This document shows positions 1 through 9,700 of a stretch of DNA of 64,000 nt, in pieces. The position numbers and the translations under genes are program-made. The stretch is taken from positions 1 through 64,000 of the forward strand of contig NZ_UPHQ01000033.1 of the NCBI RefSeq assembly GCF_900566055.1. Reading direction: 5' to 3'. Below the pieces are notes generated by a model, which made no database searches, was not told the origin of the DNA, and saw nothing but the letters and a program-made list of their open reading frames with translations. The first letter of the stretch is position 1. Every line of letters begins with the position of its first letter. Source of the stretch: Mycobacterium innocens (GTDB taxonomy: Bacteria > Actinomycetota > Actinomycetes > Mycobacteriales > Mycobacteriaceae).

Positions 1-397
1 TCACCCGCACCTGGCGTTCGCCGAGGCGCCCGTCACGCTGGGCGGCCGCGGTGGCGCTCAATTGCGGAGCCAGCGGCTGCCCCGTCAGGGCGCGGCGCTG
101 CCCCAATTCGGCAGCCTCGGCTACCCGCCGGCTGGCCTCGGCACGCGTGATCCGCAACCGGTTAGCCAGCGCCGCGGGCAGCTTGCCACCCAGCTCCTCC
201 TCGCTGGACTGCTCGGCGATCTGATTGATCAGGGCATGTTCGATGCTGGGCAGCTGGCGCCGAACTGTTTCGCAACGCTCCAGCAGGGCCATGCGTTCAG
301 GGGTGGTCAAGGCGTCAAAGGACAGGTCCTGCAGCTGTGACACAGCTACCTGCAGCGCGTCGAACGACGCCACCACCGACTCCCGATCCGAACACAT
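1..397 (-). CDS. 13E12 repeat family protein (DUF222), N-terminal part, cut by window edge
   Basis: Reading leftward from the ATG at 397 there is an open frame to the window edge with no stop, beginning MCSDRESVVASFDALQ. It contains the phrases LSFDALTTPERMALLERCE and LPAALANRLRITRAEASRRV, which are typical of the mycobacterial 13E12 (REP13E12) family with an N-terminal DUF222 domain. Full-length members usually end in an HNH nuclease domain, which here would lie beyond the left edge. These genes are multicopy in mycobacteria and associated with a repeat that can carry phage-like attachment sites. About 132 residues are visible. Whether this copy is intact cannot be judged. Confidence 0.85.
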   Translation of the reverse strand, partial: MCSDRESVVASFDALQVAVSQLQDLSFDALTTPERMALLERCETVRRQLPSIEHALINQIAEQSSEEELGGKLPAALANRLRITRAEASRRVAEAAELGQRRALTGQPLAPQLSATAAAQRDGRLGERQVRV

Positions 398-1027
398 GTT
401 CGAATGCTATCCCGGCCCACCGACATTGATTCTTTTCAACCGGGGTCAAATCCCGCACCGGCAGCCATCCAGCAGATCAAAGACCTCCTCGTCACCGCCG
501 CGGCCGACCTGCGCGAACGCTACCGCCGCCACCCCACCACAGTGAGAATGGTGCAGGCCCAGGCCCTGCCGGCCCATCGCCCACGAGGATCCGACCACGA
601 TGTTGGTACTCGTCGCTTGCAAGGCGCTCGCGCAGCCCTGCGCGCCGCCTACGGTGTCGGACCCCCGGTGTGGGGAGATGGAAATCGCGCGCTGGTGCGG
701 TTGGGTAGGCGGCTAACGGCGCCGAGTGTGTGCTGGCGGCGCCGAGTATGCCGTCAGGGCGGCCGATCGCGGCGGTTCGCGCCCTACATACACAGTCAAA
801 GCCGTCACTGCACACTCGATGCGGCGGCATGACAGCCGATTGGTGAGCACGTGCGACCTCCCCGAACGCCTGCCATCACAAGAGGTTTGAGCGACGGTGC
901 GGTATCGGCGTGCCGGAAACAGAGCCAAGGTGTGCGTGGTCAGCCTAAACCACCCGCCACCGGTTCTCCCGCGACGACAGTCAAACCTAAACTGCTGTTG
1001 CTCAAGTTACCGACATGACCCGAGCCG
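398..1027. other. Intergenic stretch with no convincing gene
   Basis: About 630 bases between the 13E12 gene and vapC. Open frames exist on both strands, but their products are arginine/proline-rich composition shadows with no recognisable domain. No tRNA, insertion sequence ends or CRISPR repeats were seen. It may be a worn-down remnant next to a mobile 13E12 element. Confidence 0.5.
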
Positions 1028-1435
1028 CTATGACTGATGGCGGCCGGGAGAGGGCGTCGGCAAACCGACTGCAGCCGCAGCGGCGAGCAGGCGTTCGTCA
1101 TAGGCAACGAATGCAACGAGCCATGAACTGAAAACCGCGTGTGCGGTTGCAGGGTGGATCGCATCGAGGGAGTGAAGTGCCGCGTCGGGATACCCGGCCG
1201 CCGCCGCCCGTACCACCTCGTCGACCCCGTATCGTGCTACGCGGGCCAACAATCCAGGAACATTTGTGAGCAATCCGGATTCGACGCACCGCAGGGCGCG
1301 AGGCAGCTCCACTTCCGTCAGCGTCGGCGACACCCATGCCGCGGGCGCCTGGGTGTCAAGCCACTCCGCCAGAGCATCGCTTTCCGGTTCCCGCCGGATC
1401 AGTTTGATCAGGGCCGACGTGTCGAGGTAGAGCAT
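1028..1435 (-). CDS. vapC: VapC family PIN-domain ribonuclease toxin
   Basis: A 135-residue protein beginning MLYLDTSALIKLI, the first strand of a PIN domain with catalytic Asp5. The other expected acidic residues are visible: Glu41/Glu43 in LTEVELPRA, Asp91 in LHSLDAIH and Asp113 in VAYDERL. The family cleaves RNA (often tRNA or rRNA) in a magnesium-dependent way when its antitoxin is lost. The ATG overlaps the stop of the upstream antitoxin gene (TGATG), the usual VapBC coupling. In M. tuberculosis the vapBC5 pair sits near this place but on the other strand, so I do not assign a number. Confidence 0.88.
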   Translation of the reverse strand: MLYLDTSALIKLIRREPESDALAEWLDTQAPAAWVSPTLTEVELPRALRCVESGLLTNVPGLLARVARYGVDEVVRAAAAGYPDAALHSLDAIHPATAHAVFSSWLVAFVAYDERLLAAAAAVGLPTPSPGRHQS

Positions 1436-1698
1436 CAGTAACGCTCGTTGTCGCGCAACTCGCGCAGCACCTGGCCGGCCTCGTGCTCAGTCTTGATGGG
1501 TCCGGTCAAACGTGGCGCCGGTCCGGTGATGGTGGCGGGGTGAAGCTTTCCGGAGCTGATCATCTCGGCTAGGGGATTCTCCTGGGCCGGAACCAAATGA
1601 GCTATCACGGTTCCGCGTTCGGTGATGTCGACGTGCTCACCGCGTTTGACCCGGGCGAGTACCCCGGCGGTGTTCTGGTTCCATTCGCGCACCGGCAC
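1435..1698 (-). CDS. vapB: VapB-type antitoxin (Phd/YefM-like)
   Basis: Partner antitoxin of the downstream VapC. The product carries VREWNQNTAGVLARVKRGEHVDITERGTVIAHLVP (split here: VREWNQNTAGVLARV, then GEHVDITERGTVIAHLVP), the DNA-binding fold of Phd/YefM-like antitoxins. It ends in a charged toxin-binding tail (EAGQVLRELRDNERY). Its stop overlaps the vapC start. The frame is open further up to a GTG at 1731. I prefer the GTG at 1698 because a near-perfect palindrome at 1711-1728 looks like the operator and would otherwise lie inside the gene. GTG 1692 is also possible. About 87 residues. Confidence 0.8.
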   Translation of the reverse strand: MPVREWNQNTAGVLARVKRGEHVDITERGTVIAHLVPAQENPLAEMISSGKLHPATITGPAPRLTGPIKTEHEAGQVLRELRDNERY

Positions 1699-1710
1699 TT
1701 CGGACGATGG

Positions 1711-1728
1711 TACTAGGAATTCGTAGTA
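1711..1728. promoter_or_regulatory. Palindrome upstream of vapB, likely autoregulatory operator
   Basis: TACTAGGAATTCGTAGTA is an 18-base near-palindrome (arms TACTA/TAGTA around GAATTC, one mismatch pair). It lies 12 bases before the preferred vapB start. VapB antitoxins of this fold bind such palindromes to repress their own operon. On the minus strand TAGTAC within it could also serve as a -10 element for a nearly leaderless transcript. The assignment is inferred from position and symmetry. Confidence 0.5.
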
Positions 1729-1778
1729 CACACGTCGGCACTAAGATGAGACGGCTGTCTGACCACCATCAGTCGAAA

Positions 1779-3506
1779 TCACCGACGCTGCAACCGCATT
1801 CGCAACCCGGACGCCCGCACCGCGCGTCGCTCGACCGCGGCCCGCACCGACGCCTCGGAACCGACCACCCGCACCTTCCCCTTGGCCCGGGTGACCGCGG
1901 TGTAGAAGAGCTCACGCGTCAGCAATCGCGAATCCTGTTCCGGCAGCAGAACTGTCACCACATCGGCCTGGCTGCCCTGGCTCTTGTGGATGGTCATGGC
2001 GTGCATGGTTTCGACGTCGGACAACCGGCCCGTGGCGAAGTCGAGCGTCCCGGCCGCACCGGCCAGGACGGCGCGCAGACCGTCCGGGCCGACGACGGCC
2101 ACACCGGTGTCGCCGTTGTACACCCGTAACCCGTAGTCGTTCGCCGTCACCAGCAGCGGACGCCCGGCATACCACTGCGACCAGGGCGGCTGGCCCGTTT
2201 CTTCGCCCAGCCAGGCCTCCACCTGTCGGTTCCAGTGCCCGACCCCGAAGGGCCCGCGCCGGTGCGCGCACAGCATCCGGTGCTCGTCGAGTGTGCCCAA
2301 CGCGGCGTCCACGGCTCCCAGCAGCGCCGCCTCGCGCAGCCGCAACGCGTGCGGCACCAACACCGCGCGCAACCGTGGCGTCGGGTCCTCGTCGTCGATG
2401 AACTCGATGTGCTCGTCGCCCGATCGCAGCAGCGCAAGCACCCGGTCCGCATCGCCGCCGCGAATCGCATCAGCCAGGGTCCCAATCGATTTGCCGAACC
2501 TATGCGAAGTGTGCAGCGCGGCCACCCGCACGTCGTCTCGCGCCGCGAGCCCGTCCACCAGATCCGCCAGCACCGCACCGGCTTCCACCGACGCCAGCTG
2601 ATCGGCATCGCCCACCAGAATCAGCCGCGCGCCCGGACGAATCGCTTCCAGTAGCCGCGCCATCAGCGTCAGCGACACCATCGACGTCTCGTCGACCACG
2701 ATCACGTCGTGCGGCAACCGATTGCCGCGATCGTGCCGAAACCGCGACGACGTGTCGGGCCTGCTACCGAGCAGACGATGCAGCGTAACCGCCTGCAACC
2801 GGCCGAGTCTCATGCGATCGGCCGCATCGAGACGGGTCACCTCGTGTCGCACCGCCTCGGCCAGCCGCGCCGCCGCCTTGCCGGTCGGCGCTGCCAGCGC
2901 GATGCGGGGCCGCGACCGGCCGGCCAGTTCGGCCTGTTCGGCCAGCGCCGCCAGCAGGCGCGCCACCGTGGTGGTCTTGCCGGTCCCCGGCCCGCCGGTG
3001 AGTACCGTCACGCCCTGCGACACAGCGATTTCCGCCGCGCTGCGCTGCTCTTCGAAGCCCGACGGGAAGAGCCGCTCGAAGGCGGGCACTTCGGCGGCGG
3101 GCCCGGACGGTCGGGGAACCAGCATGGCCACCAAGTCGTGACACACCTGCTGTTCCTCGCGCCAGTACCGGTCGAGGTACAGCAGCCGGTCGTCGTAGAG
3201 ATGCAGCACCGGCGGATCCGCGAGCAGCGCGCTGGCCCGCACCGCGGCCAGCCACTGCTCGAGGTCCGGCCACGGTAGGCCGTCAGCGGCCCGGGTGACC
3301 GTCGACAAATCCACGCACACCGACCCGCCGCGCAGCGCCCGCACCGCCAGCGCCGCGGCCAGCGCCACCCGGTCATCCGGCTCCCTGCCCAGCGTGCAAA
3401 GGCGCTGTGCCACGTGGACGTCCGCGAGATCGAGCACCCCGGCGTCGTTGAAGCTGTGCAGCAGGCCCGCCGCGGTAACGGCGGTCTCGACGTCGACAAC
3501 GCTCAC
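1779..3506 (-). CDS. recD: Exodeoxyribonuclease V alpha subunit RecD
   Basis: A 575-residue superfamily 1B DNA helicase subunit of RecBCD. Visible motifs are the Walker A loop GGPGTGKTTTVARLL near residue 168, the motif II region VVDETSMVSL, GDADQLASVEAGAVLADL, and the C-terminal motif VI region LLTRELFYTAVTRAKGKV. It starts with GTG, overlapping the recB stop (GTGA), so the two are translationally coupled. In mycobacteria RecBCD is known to work mainly in single-strand annealing repair, while AdnAB serves homologous recombination. Length and order match M. tuberculosis Rv0629c. Confidence 0.97.
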   Translation of the reverse strand: MSVVDVETAVTAAGLLHSFNDAGVLDLADVHVAQRLCTLGREPDDRVALAAALAVRALRGGSVCVDLSTVTRAADGLPWPDLEQWLAAVRASALLADPPVLHLYDDRLLYLDRYWREEQQVCHDLVAMLVPRPSGPAAEVPAFERLFPSGFEEQRSAAEIAVSQGVTVLTGGPGTGKTTTVARLLAALAEQAELAGRSRPRIALAAPTGKAAARLAEAVRHEVTRLDAADRMRLGRLQAVTLHRLLGSRPDTSSRFRHDRGNRLPHDVIVVDETSMVSLTLMARLLEAIRPGARLILVGDADQLASVEAGAVLADLVDGLAARDDVRVAALHTSHRFGKSIGTLADAIRGGDADRVLALLRSGDEHIEFIDDEDPTPRLRAVLVPHALRLREAALLGAVDAALGTLDEHRMLCAHRRGPFGVGHWNRQVEAWLGEETGQPPWSQWYAGRPLLVTANDYGLRVYNGDTGVAVVGPDGLRAVLAGAAGTLDFATGRLSDVETMHAMTIHKSQGSQADVVTVLLPEQDSRLLTRELFYTAVTRAKGKVRVVGSEASVRAAVERRAVRASGLRMRLQRR

Positions 3507-6500
3507 GCGACACGTCTCCCGTCATCCAGAAGATCCGACAGCGCCACCACCAAGTCGGCCGGCGCGCGCCACCCGAACACACCGGCCGGATGCCCGTCCC
3601 GGATCGGCGTTCCGGCACCACACATTCCCCGCACGAACAAGTACAGCACCCCGCCCAGATGCCGCCGCGGATCGTATCCGGACTGCCGCCACCGCAGAAA
3701 CCTATGCAGCACAACCACGTACAGCAGCGCCTGCAAGGGGTAGTCGGAATGCAGCATGGCATCGGTCAAGCGGGCGAAATCGTAGTCGGCGGCGGTGTCG
3801 CCCAAGTGGTTGGTCTTGTAGTCCACCACCAGGTATCGCTGGTCCGGCAATCGCAACACCACATCTATCGACCCGGACAGATACCCCCGCAACGACTGAC
3901 CGCCCAAACCAGGCGACGTCAACCGATCGGCGTAGGACCAGAACGGGTCACTGCGGGGCAGGTGTACCCGCAGCAACTCACCCACATCCGACAGTGACAC
4001 CCGAGACACCCGCGGCGCGCGAGAGCGCAGATCACCACCCGCCAACGGTATCTCGAAGTCCAGCTCCCGCAGCCGATCCCGTACCCCGATCTGGCGCAAC
4101 GTCAAGCCGCCGGCCAGCGGGCCCAGCGGCGAATCGTGCATCGGCACCAGCGCCGTCGCCAGCTCGGCGGCATCGGTGTCGACCGGCCACCACGGCGCGT
4201 GCCGCCGCACCTGCTCCTCGAGTTCGCCAGCCAAGTCGGCGGCCTGCGGGTCGGCCGTTTCCAGCACCGCATGCACCAGCGACCCGAACGCCGCACCGGA
4301 CGGCATGGCGGCCAGCGGCGTGTCGAGGTCGGCACCCGCACCCGGTTCGCTGACGACCACCGCGTCCACCTCGTCGTCGCGCACGTCGACCTCGGGTTCG
4401 CTGGTCACGCCGGACGTCGCAATCGCATCTGCGGCGCGCACGAGCGCCGAATACGACGTGCGCCGCCAGCTGGTGTCGATCTGGCGGTGGAAATGCCGGA
4501 CCGCGAAACCGTCAGCCGGCGAGCTGGTTTCGGTGGCGGCGGGGGGAACGATCGTCGATTCCTCGACCGACGGTCCGCCGGCTTCCTGCCAGCGCGTGAA
4601 CACCGCCCACGCGTCGTCGTCGCAGATCCGCGGTGTGCACCTATCCGGCACCAGCGGGTCACCGGTGCCACGACCGCGCAGTAGCCGCGACAGCCCGCCG
4701 TTGACTTCGTCGATGGTCGGCGCCCACCAGGCCACCACCTGAGACTGGGCCCGGGTGAGCGCGACATAGGTGAGCCGGATGTTGTCGCGGGCCGCCTCGG
4801 CACGGTTCAACTCCTCAACCGGTCGGCTGTGGTCGCCGCCGAGATAAAGGCAGCGGGTATCGGTGTCGTCGTGATAGAGCAGGATGTCGTCACGCCGGAC
4901 GTTCCGGTTGAACATGAACGGCACGTACACGATCGGAAACTGCAGACCCTTGGCCACGAACACCGTCATGATCTGCACCGCTGCGGCGTCGCTGTCCAGT
5001 CGCCGGTTCTGCTCGGCGGCGCGGGTGGTGTCGTCGCATTGCCTGCGCAGCCAATCACGAAGGGCCGGAAGGCCATAGCGCTGCCGATGAGCCGTCTCGT
5101 GCAACAGCTGGGCGAGATGCGCCAGGTCGGTCATGTGTCGCTCGCCGCCGCGTTGGCCCAACACCCGGCGCCCCATACCGGCCAGCTGTGCGGCCTCGAA
5201 CACCGCCGCCACGCCCCGCAGCCGGGCCTGGTCCGTCCACTCACGCAGCGTCGCGGCCACCCGGTCGGTCAGCTCATCACCTTCAGCGGCAAGCGTTTCC
5301 GCGGTCTCACCGAAAAACATGGTGCAGGCGGCGGCGCGGACCAGCCCGCTGCGCTGCGGCGCGTCGAAGGCCTCCAACAGGCACAGCCAGTCTTTGGCCG
5401 CCCGCGACGCGAACACATCGGTGTCGCCGGTGTAGACCGCCGGGATACCCGCCCTTGCCAAGGCGTCCCGGCAGGCCCGGGCGTCTCGGTGATGTTCGAC
5501 GATCACCGCGATGTCCCCGGCCGCGACCGGCCGTCCGGCGAACCTGGCGCCGCTGGACAGCAGGGACGCGATGTCCCCGGCCAGGTCGGCGGGAATATGC
5601 TCGCGCAACAGGCCGATTGGCACATTGGCGGTACCGTCGTAGCCGACCGACCGCCGCTTGACGACGCGCAGCCGAAATGGCGCGCCGCGCGGCGCCCCCG
5701 CCAGACGATGGCCGTCGTGGTGCGCCTCGATGTCGTGCACCACGATCTCCGGATGACCCAGTGCGGCGCCCCGCAGCACCGTCTGCAGGCTCTCGACGAG
5801 CACCGCGTCACTGCGCCAGTTGACTCCCAAGGTGTAGCGGGCATCGGCGGTGCGGGCCGCCTTGAGGTAGGTGTAGATGTCGCCGCCGCGAAAGCCGTAA
5901 ATGGCCTGCTTCGGGTCGCCGATCAGGATCAGCGTCGACACGCCTCGAAAGGCACGTTCCAGCACCTGCCACTGGATCGGATCGGTGTCCTGGAATTCGT
6001 CCACCAACACGATTCGCCACCGCCGCCGCATCCGGTCGCGAGCCGGCGAGTCCACTGCCGCAAGGGCTTTCGACAGCCGCAGCAGCAGGTCGTCGTAGCC
6101 GACAATTCGTAGCCGGCGCTTACGCCGTTCGAGCTCGTCGAGCACCCGCTCGGCGAAGTCCAACCGGACGCCGGCCACGCTGTCCGGGTCGGGATCCAGC
6201 GGGCGCCGCTGCGCGTACGGGTCGGCGACGACGCAGCGGGCCAGGTCGAGCGCCTGCGCATACGTCAGCGTCGGATCGGTGTCGCTGTTGGCGAAGCGCG
6301 CCAGGTAGCAGTCGTCGACGATCTCGGCCACCAGGTCGTCGAGGCTCTCCTGCAAGGTGCAGCCGGAATCGCTGTCACCCGCCACGCCAAGGGATCTCAG
6401 GACCGAGCCGCAGAACTCGTGCGTGGTGGCGATGGTGGCGGCATCGAAGTTGGCCAGCGCGTCACGCAGCCGAGCCAGCCGTACGGCGCGCTCGGCCTCG

Positions 6501-6781
6501 CTACACAGCAGGTGCCTGACCAGATCAGTGTCGGGCGGCATCCGGCCGTCCAGAGCGGCCACCGCCGCCACGATCTGGTCGCGGACGCGTTCGCGAAGCT
6601 CGCGGCTGGCCGCGCGGTTGAACGTGATCAGCAGCATCTCGTCGAGGGTGACGTCGGTCTCGGCGAGGTAGCGGGTCACCAGACCGGCCAGCGCGAATGT
6701 CTTGCCGGTGCCCGCGCTGGCCTCCAGCACAATGGTGGCGCCGTGCTCGGGCAGCGGCCCCAGCAGGTCGAAGCGGTCCAT
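3503..6781 (-). CDS. recB: Exodeoxyribonuclease V beta subunit RecB (helicase-nuclease)
   Basis: A protein of about 1092 residues starting MDRFDLLGPLPEHG. The ATG at 6781 forms TGATG with the recC stop, which favours it over an in-frame start 12 codons upstream. The UvrD-type Walker A is ASAGTGKTFALAGL near residue 23. The motif II sequence is VLVDEFQDTDPIQW, followed by GDPKQAIYGFRGGD. The C-terminal nuclease domain shows the active-site run GSIDVVLRL...VVDYKTNHLG. It is the motor and nuclease of RecBCD, the middle gene of a coupled recC-recB-recD operon, and is close in length to M. tuberculosis Rv0630c. Confidence 0.97.
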   Translation of the reverse strand: MDRFDLLGPLPEHGATIVLEASAGTGKTFALAGLVTRYLAETDVTLDEMLLITFNRAASRELRERVRDQIVAAVAALDGRMPPDTDLVRHLLCSEAERAVRLARLRDALANFDAATIATTHEFCGSVLRSLGVAGDSDSGCTLQESLDDLVAEIVDDCYLARFANSDTDPTLTYAQALDLARCVVADPYAQRRPLDPDPDSVAGVRLDFAERVLDELERRKRRLRIVGYDDLLLRLSKALAAVDSPARDRMRRRWRIVLVDEFQDTDPIQWQVLERAFRGVSTLILIGDPKQAIYGFRGGDIYTYLKAARTADARYTLGVNWRSDAVLVESLQTVLRGAALGHPEIVVHDIEAHHDGHRLAGAPRGAPFRLRVVKRRSVGYDGTANVPIGLLREHIPADLAGDIASLLSSGARFAGRPVAAGDIAVIVEHHRDARACRDALARAGIPAVYTGDTDVFASRAAKDWLCLLEAFDAPQRSGLVRAAACTMFFGETAETLAAEGDELTDRVAATLREWTDQARLRGVAAVFEAAQLAGMGRRVLGQRGGERHMTDLAHLAQLLHETAHRQRYGLPALRDWLRRQCDDTTRAAEQNRRLDSDAAAVQIMTVFVAKGLQFPIVYVPFMFNRNVRRDDILLYHDDTDTRCLYLGGDHSRPVEELNRAEAARDNIRLTYVALTRAQSQVVAWWAPTIDEVNGGLSRLLRGRGTGDPLVPDRCTPRICDDDAWAVFTRWQEAGGPSVEESTIVPPAATETSSPADGFAVRHFHRQIDTSWRRTSYSALVRAADAIATSGVTSEPEVDVRDDEVDAVVVSEPGAGADLDTPLAAMPSGAAFGSLVHAVLETADPQAADLAGELEEQVRRHAPWWPVDTDAAELATALVPMHDSPLGPLAGGLTLRQIGVRDRLRELDFEIPLAGGDLRSRAPRVSRVSLSDVGELLRVHLPRSDPFWSYADRLTSPGLGGQSLRGYLSGSIDVVLRLPDQRYLVVDYKTNHLGDTAADYDFARLTDAMLHSDYPLQALLYVVVLHRFLRWRQSGYDPRRHLGGVLYLFVRGMCGAGTPIRDGHPAGVFGWRAPADLVVALSDLLDDGRRVA

Positions 6782-9700
6782 CAGCCGGTCCTCTCGGCGT
6801 TGAGCAGCGGCAGCCACAACCGGGCCGCCAGCGCACCCAGGCGGGTGCCCTCGCCGGCCATCTCCTCGCCCGGGCGGGGCGCGCCCAGCAGCACACCGAA
6901 GGCGGGCTTGTCGCCCCAGACCCGTAGGTGCGCAGGCTCACGGTCGTCTCCGTCGCGAAATCTGTTGGACGCCCACCTTTCTCGCGCGGCCGCTGCGGGC
7001 TCGTCGCCGTCCCGGCGGGCCTGCGCCCACGCGTACGACGTCTTCAATGGCAGCGGCAACGGCTCACGCCGGCCCGCGTCGTAGAGCGACACCAGATCAC
7101 GCAGGACGGCCACCGGGTCCGGCGGGGGCGCGAATTCCCTTCTGGCGGTGCGGTTCCTGCTGGTTCCGCGGCCGATGCACAGCGCCGCCCAATCGCGGCC
7201 CGGAACTTGAGCGGCCAATGCGACCAGCCCGATCCATGACGTCAGCACATGCTTCGGCGCTAGCTTCGAGTACGTCACCGACACCAGATGCTCGCCGTAG
7301 ACGGGCGTGACGGTCCCGCTGAGCCGGCGGCCGGTACCGAGATCGATGTCAATGTCGTAGGCGTCGCCGTCGGCCGCCATGTGTGGCAGCGCGGCCCGGG
7401 CCAGCTGGCACGCACAGTCGAGGATTTCCTTCGTCTTGCGCACGCCAATCCGCCCGGGCGGCAGGGTTCCGCGGCGCCATTCGGCGTTGGCGGCCGCATC
7501 CGGATGCATGCCGCGCAGGATGTCGTGCAGTATCCGGTCGCCGACCGTCCACGCCTGCAGGGCGTCGATCTCGACGGGCATTTCGTCCTCGACGGTGTCG
7601 ACGTCCCAGGGCAGGGTGACGTCGAGTGCCCGGAAGAATCCTTTGACCGGGTTCTTGAAGAAGTCCAGCAGGTCGGCCAGCGTCACGTCGCCAGCGGGCG
7701 GCTCAGGCAGCCTGTCGCCAATGAAAGCCGCAGGCGCACGGCGCGTTCCGGTGGCCGCTTCGGCGGCCGCGAGCGCAGCAGGGTCAAAGGTGAAGGGTGT
7801 GGCGGGCACCAGTGCCCCGGGTGTGACGTTCTTGCGGTCGAAGGGCTGCAACGGATGTCTGGTGAGGATCTGCGGGCGAACCGGCGCTACCGTCGTGCGA
7901 TCCAGCGCGTCGAGCAGCTCGGCCAGCGGCACGGCCGGCGGACGCGGCTGCCCGGTGTGCTCGTCGGCGCCGGTGTAGGTGATCACCAATGTCTCGGTGG
8001 CCGAACCGATCGCGTCAAGCAGCAACTGCCGATCCTCGGAGCGGACGTCACGCTCACCGGTCATCGGTGCCCGCGCCAGCATGTCGTCACCGTCGGGCGC
8101 GCTGTGCCGCGGGAAGATGCCGTCGTCGAGCCCGACCAGGCACACCACCCGATGCGGCACCGATCGCATCGGCACCATGGTGCACACGGTCAGGGTGCCG
8201 GTGCGAAAGTTGGCCCGGGTGGGACGTCCGGCCAGCGATGTGTCCAGTAACGCCGACACGTCGGGCAGCCGCAGCAGGGTGGACGCGCGGGCGCCGGCTT
8301 GCGCGCGCAGGTCGGCGAATTCCCGCTGCAGCTGCGCCTGCTGCCAATCCTCATCGCAGCGGGTGAGCAAGCCGACCCCGTCCGTCAACGCATCCAGCCA
8401 GTCGGTCAACGGCATTGCGCCACTGAGTCGTTCGACCACCTGATGCAACCGCGCGACGTACTCGGCCAGGCGTCCCGCCAAGTCCACCCGGTTGCTGCCG
8501 ACATCGTCGAGGGGCAGCGCGGTGTCCAGCCACGCCCGCGAGTCGTCCGACATGGCCACGCCGGTCAGGATGCGGTCGATGCCGAACCGCCAGGTGTTGT
8601 GCAGGAAACGCTCCAGCCCGTACGGCCGGCGATGGTGCCGGTCGAATCCCCACCGGATGTTGGATTGGCGCACCCAGTCGGTGATCACGTCGAGATCGTC
8701 GTCGCTGAAACCGAAGCGGGCGCGCACCGGGGCGGCCTGCGCGAGGTTGAGCACCTGGCTGGCGGTGGCCCGAGCGCCCGCAATGCCGAGCAGTTCGGCG
8801 GTGACGCCGAGCAGCGGATTGGTCTGGGTGAGCGCGCGGTCGGCGAGCCTGACCCGAAGCCGGTGCGCCGGATGCCCGGTACCGGCGACCTCACCCAGCC
8901 CGAAGCCGGCCACGATCAGCGGCGCGTAGGTCTCGATATCGGGACACATCACCACCACGTCGCGCGGTTCCAGGGTCGGGTCGTCCTCCAGCAGGCCCAG
9001 CAGCACCTCGCGCAGCACGTCGACCTGCCTGGCCGGCCCGTGACAGGCGTGGACCTGGACCGAGCGGTCGCCGAGGGCCAGCCGCCGCCCGTCCGGGCGC
9101 GTCGCGTTGGCGGCGATGTCGGTTTGCAGCCAGCCCAGCAACGTGTCGGGTTTGGTTGCCCCGCCGAGGAATTCATCGGTCGCCGGAGCGGCCGGCAGCG
9201 CCCGTTGCAGCTCCCGCAGGTCGCGCCCGAGGGTTTGCAGCAGCGGATGCCGGGCAGCGTGCCCGCTGGTGTCCTGACGTCGCGGCACCGCGCCGTGGAC
9301 ACCGGCGAGCGCTCGCCACAGATCGTCACTGGGGTGGGGCAGCCACAGGTGCAGATCGTGATGAGTGGCCAGCGCGCCGAGCAGTTGCACGTCGGTGCCC
9401 GCCAGCCGGGTGTGCCCGAAAAGCGACAGCCGCGCCGGCAGGTCGGCCGGGCCCGCGGTCAGCCGGGCCACGGTCCGTTCGTGCCGGATGTGCGGCGGAT
9501 CGGCCGGGACGGCGGCTACCAATGCCCGCCACAATTCGGGTTGCCACGCCAGGTCGGCGTCCACGTCGTCGAGGTGCCCGTCCAGCCAGCCGGCCAGCAA
9601 CGCAGGACGCTGCCGCGCGTAGGAGGCGAACAGCCCGGCCAGGCGGCGCGCCACCGAATAGCGGCGACCGCGGCGCAACTCGGCCTCGACGGCGTCGGTG

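Noticed and set aside
404-832. A 142-codon frame on the plus strand between the 13E12 gene and vapC
   Set aside because: The product is arginine/proline-rich, has no recognisable domain and no ribosome site, and a competing frame on the other strand is equally long. It looks like a GC-composition artefact.
6782-6817. An earlier start for recB
   Set aside because: The added 12 residues are charged and not part of RecB. ATG 6781 makes the TGATG coupling with recC.
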